Source: Alphaproteobacteria bacterium
GTDB taxonomy: Bacteria; Pseudomonadota; Alphaproteobacteria; Rhodobacterales; Rhodobacteraceae
Assembly (NCBI GenBank): GCA_030429105.1
Contig: JAUIDE010000026.1
Location: 1-44,507 of the forward strand
Direction of reading: 5' to 3'
Length of the DNA: 44,507 bases
The notes below the pieces were generated by a model. The model did not search any database and was not told the origin of the DNA. It saw only the letters and a list, made by a program, of their open reading frames with translations. Shown piece after piece: positions 43,829 to 44,507 of the stretch. The first letter of the stretch is position 1. Each line of letters opens with the position of its first letter. Made by a program: the position numbers and the translations under genes.

Positions 43829-43920
43829 TGCAGGAAATATGCAGGTAGATGTTTCGAAATATGGACTTAGCCGGAATTCTCCGGGCATTCTGTAGGGAAT
43901 GTGCAGTTTTAGCAGGGGGT
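43829..43920. mobile_element. 92-bp remnant between the two tRNA-derived repeats
   Basis: This short segment lies where an integrated element would be. It has no gene. It contains three TGCAG motifs (43829-43833, 43840-43844, 43902-43906), the first two one helical turn apart. A small inverted repeat CCGGA-N4-TCCGG is at 43871-43884, and TTTCGAAA at about 43852-43859. The motifs could be integrase arm sites; the body of the element has been lost or was never present. Confidence 0.5.
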
Positions 43921-43994
43921 TGGAGCGGGTGAAGGGAATCGAACCCTCGTCTGGAGCTTGGGAAGCTCTCGCTCTACCATTGAGCTACACCCGC
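43921..43994 (-). tRNA. tRNA-Gly (anticodon CCC)
   Basis: On the minus strand the gene reads from 43994 to 43921, 71 nt plus encoded CCA. The acceptor stem is GCGGGTG / CACCCGC, D arm GCTC-AATGGTA-GAGC, and anticodon loop TTCCCAA giving CCC. The T arm is GAGGG-TTCGATT-CCCTT. The first pair of the anticodon stem is an A-C mismatch. The 3' 47 bp are duplicated at 43782-43828. Confidence 0.95.
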
Positions 43995-44165
43995 GGTAGC
44001 ATGGTGGATAAGCGGGAGGTGGATTAGCGTCAAGGGGGATGCGCAACGCTGAAGGCGAGGAAATGGACACTTTCGACCGCACGAAATGATCAATTAATTG
44101 AGCAACAAGATTGATTTTAAATTTCGCATTTAATATGATCTGACATACTATTTGTCATGAAACAA
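43995..44165. other. AT-rich region right of the tRNA
   Basis: I see no gene here. The stretch from about 44080 to 44165 is far more A/T-rich than the rest of the window. It contains the 12-bp palindrome TCAATTAATTGA (44090-44101) and an inverted repeat TGACA-N7-TGTCA (44141-44157). The composition suggests acquired DNA. Confidence 0.6.
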
Positions 44166-44387
44166 TCAAACGGAAAGCATCCCCTGATCCATCATTCGCT
44201 CAAGAATGCTCATGGCATGCTTGGACTGGAGTTCGCTCGGCAACTGCCGCGGCATTGAAGCGCAGACCCGAAGTATCTGCTGATCCTTGGGCGTTAACTT
44301 TCGTCCTGCGAGGCCGCGGTCCAATAATTCCCGCCAGAATTCAGCGCCTCGATTCACAACTTCCGACTGAGCAGAAATTCCTTCCAC
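44166..44387 (-). CDS. Small unidentified protein at the accessory right end
   Basis: This reading frame of 73 residues begins at a GTG and could be opened further to about 44468 without a stop, so it may be the end of a longer or broken gene. The sequence (AEFWRELLDRGLAGRKLTPKDQQILRVCASMPRQLPSELQSKHAM) has an even, protein-like composition with predicted helices. It looks like a C-terminal helical domain, but I do not recognise the family. Base composition is clearly lower in GC than the rest of the window, suggesting transfer. Confidence 0.5.
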   Translation of the reverse strand: MEGISAQSEVVNRGAEFWRELLDRGLAGRKLTPKDQQILRVCASMPRQLPSELQSKHAMSILERMMDQGMLSV

Positions 44388-44507
44388 CTCCCGCTTCTTC
44401 TTCCTTTGGTCTGGCCTGCCCCGATAGGGTGGTCCGGTTTCAGTCTTAGTGCATGACGGGTCTGGGCGCTACGGCTTGGGTGGCCGGCGTAGCGGTTCCA
44501 GGTGGCG
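44388..44507. other. Right edge, no supported gene
   Basis: The in-frame extension of the preceding gene runs to about 44468 without a convincing start. Beyond it I see no supportable feature. An insertion sequence end is possible but not shown. Confidence 0.4.

Noticed and set aside
44158-44259. 33-codon plus-strand frame starting ATGAAACAATC
   Set aside because: It is short, lacks a clear ribosome binding site and lies antisense to the small minus-strand gene.
1-44507. CRISPR array, restriction-modification or toxin-antitoxin genes
   Set aside because: I looked for regularly spaced repeats and for typical small gene pairs and saw none.
44388-44507. Possible insertion sequence terminus at the right edge
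   Set aside because: The sequence gives a vague impression of an IS end, but I cannot identify an inverted repeat or transposase within the window.

Overview
The window is a chromosome segment of a high-GC alphaproteobacterium, most likely a member of the Rhodobacterales. The evidence is the linked trio AI-2E family exporter, HdaA and polyphosphate kinase, a 59-residue protein of the RSP_7527 type, a multi-subunit sarcosine oxidase locus, alphaproteobacterial flagellar motor genes, and densely packed genes with many 4-bp ATGA overlaps. Almost all of it looks like core or metabolic DNA with even codon use. Only the last ~750 bases look accessory.

Layout. 1-2919 (minus): AI-2E family exporter, hdaA and the 5' part of ppk1, which runs off the left edge. 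3069-4187: a DUF900-type alpha/beta hydrolase. 4180-8243 (minus): a complete CUT1 ABC importer resembling UgpCBAE. 8358-10762: RhlE helicase, LysE-type exporter and an RSP_7527-like small protein. 10893-14777 (minus): sarcosine oxidase delta, alpha and gamma subunits, with no beta subunit gene. 14908-17146: a small membrane protein and divergent motB and fliM-like genes. 17277-20550: rpmI-rplT, an aldehyde dehydrogenase and pheS. 20637-24232: an AruI-like ThDP enzyme divergent from leuB and a GNAT enzyme.

24174-30400 is a pentose (xylose-like) uptake and oxidation locus. A ROK repressor and a sugar dehydrogenase (SDR) diverge from a XylF/H/G-type importer and an SMP-30 lactonase, with palindromes in the shared promoter region. 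30413-32815 carries cytochrome b561 and three YceI paralogs. 32887-37227 carries 3-hydroxybutyryl-CoA dehydrogenase, a RidA protein, a bacterial voltage-gated sodium channel and a chemoreceptor. 37507-39557 holds divergent galactarolactone cycloisomerase and uronate dehydrogenase genes. 39563-42806 contains two TetR regulators, each divergent from a likely target and separated from it by clear palindromes. 42851-43756 is a class IV aminotransferase that resembles (R)-selective amine transaminases.

Working together: the SDR and lactonase would oxidise an imported pentose to an aldonate, and Udh and Gci would oxidise uronates to keto-deoxy-aldarates. Both kinds of route can end in 2-oxoglutarate semialdehyde, which the aldehyde dehydrogenase at 17980-19413 is a candidate to oxidise. 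The dehydratases needed to complete either route are not in the window.

The most striking non-coding signal is at 43782-43994. A tRNA-Gly(CCC) gene has its 3' 47 bp perfectly duplicated 139 bp away, enclosing only 92 bp. This looks like the att-site scar of an integrated element that has been almost completely lost. An AT-rich, low-GC stretch and an unidentified small gene lie on the other side of the tRNA, so the locus may be an integration hot spot.
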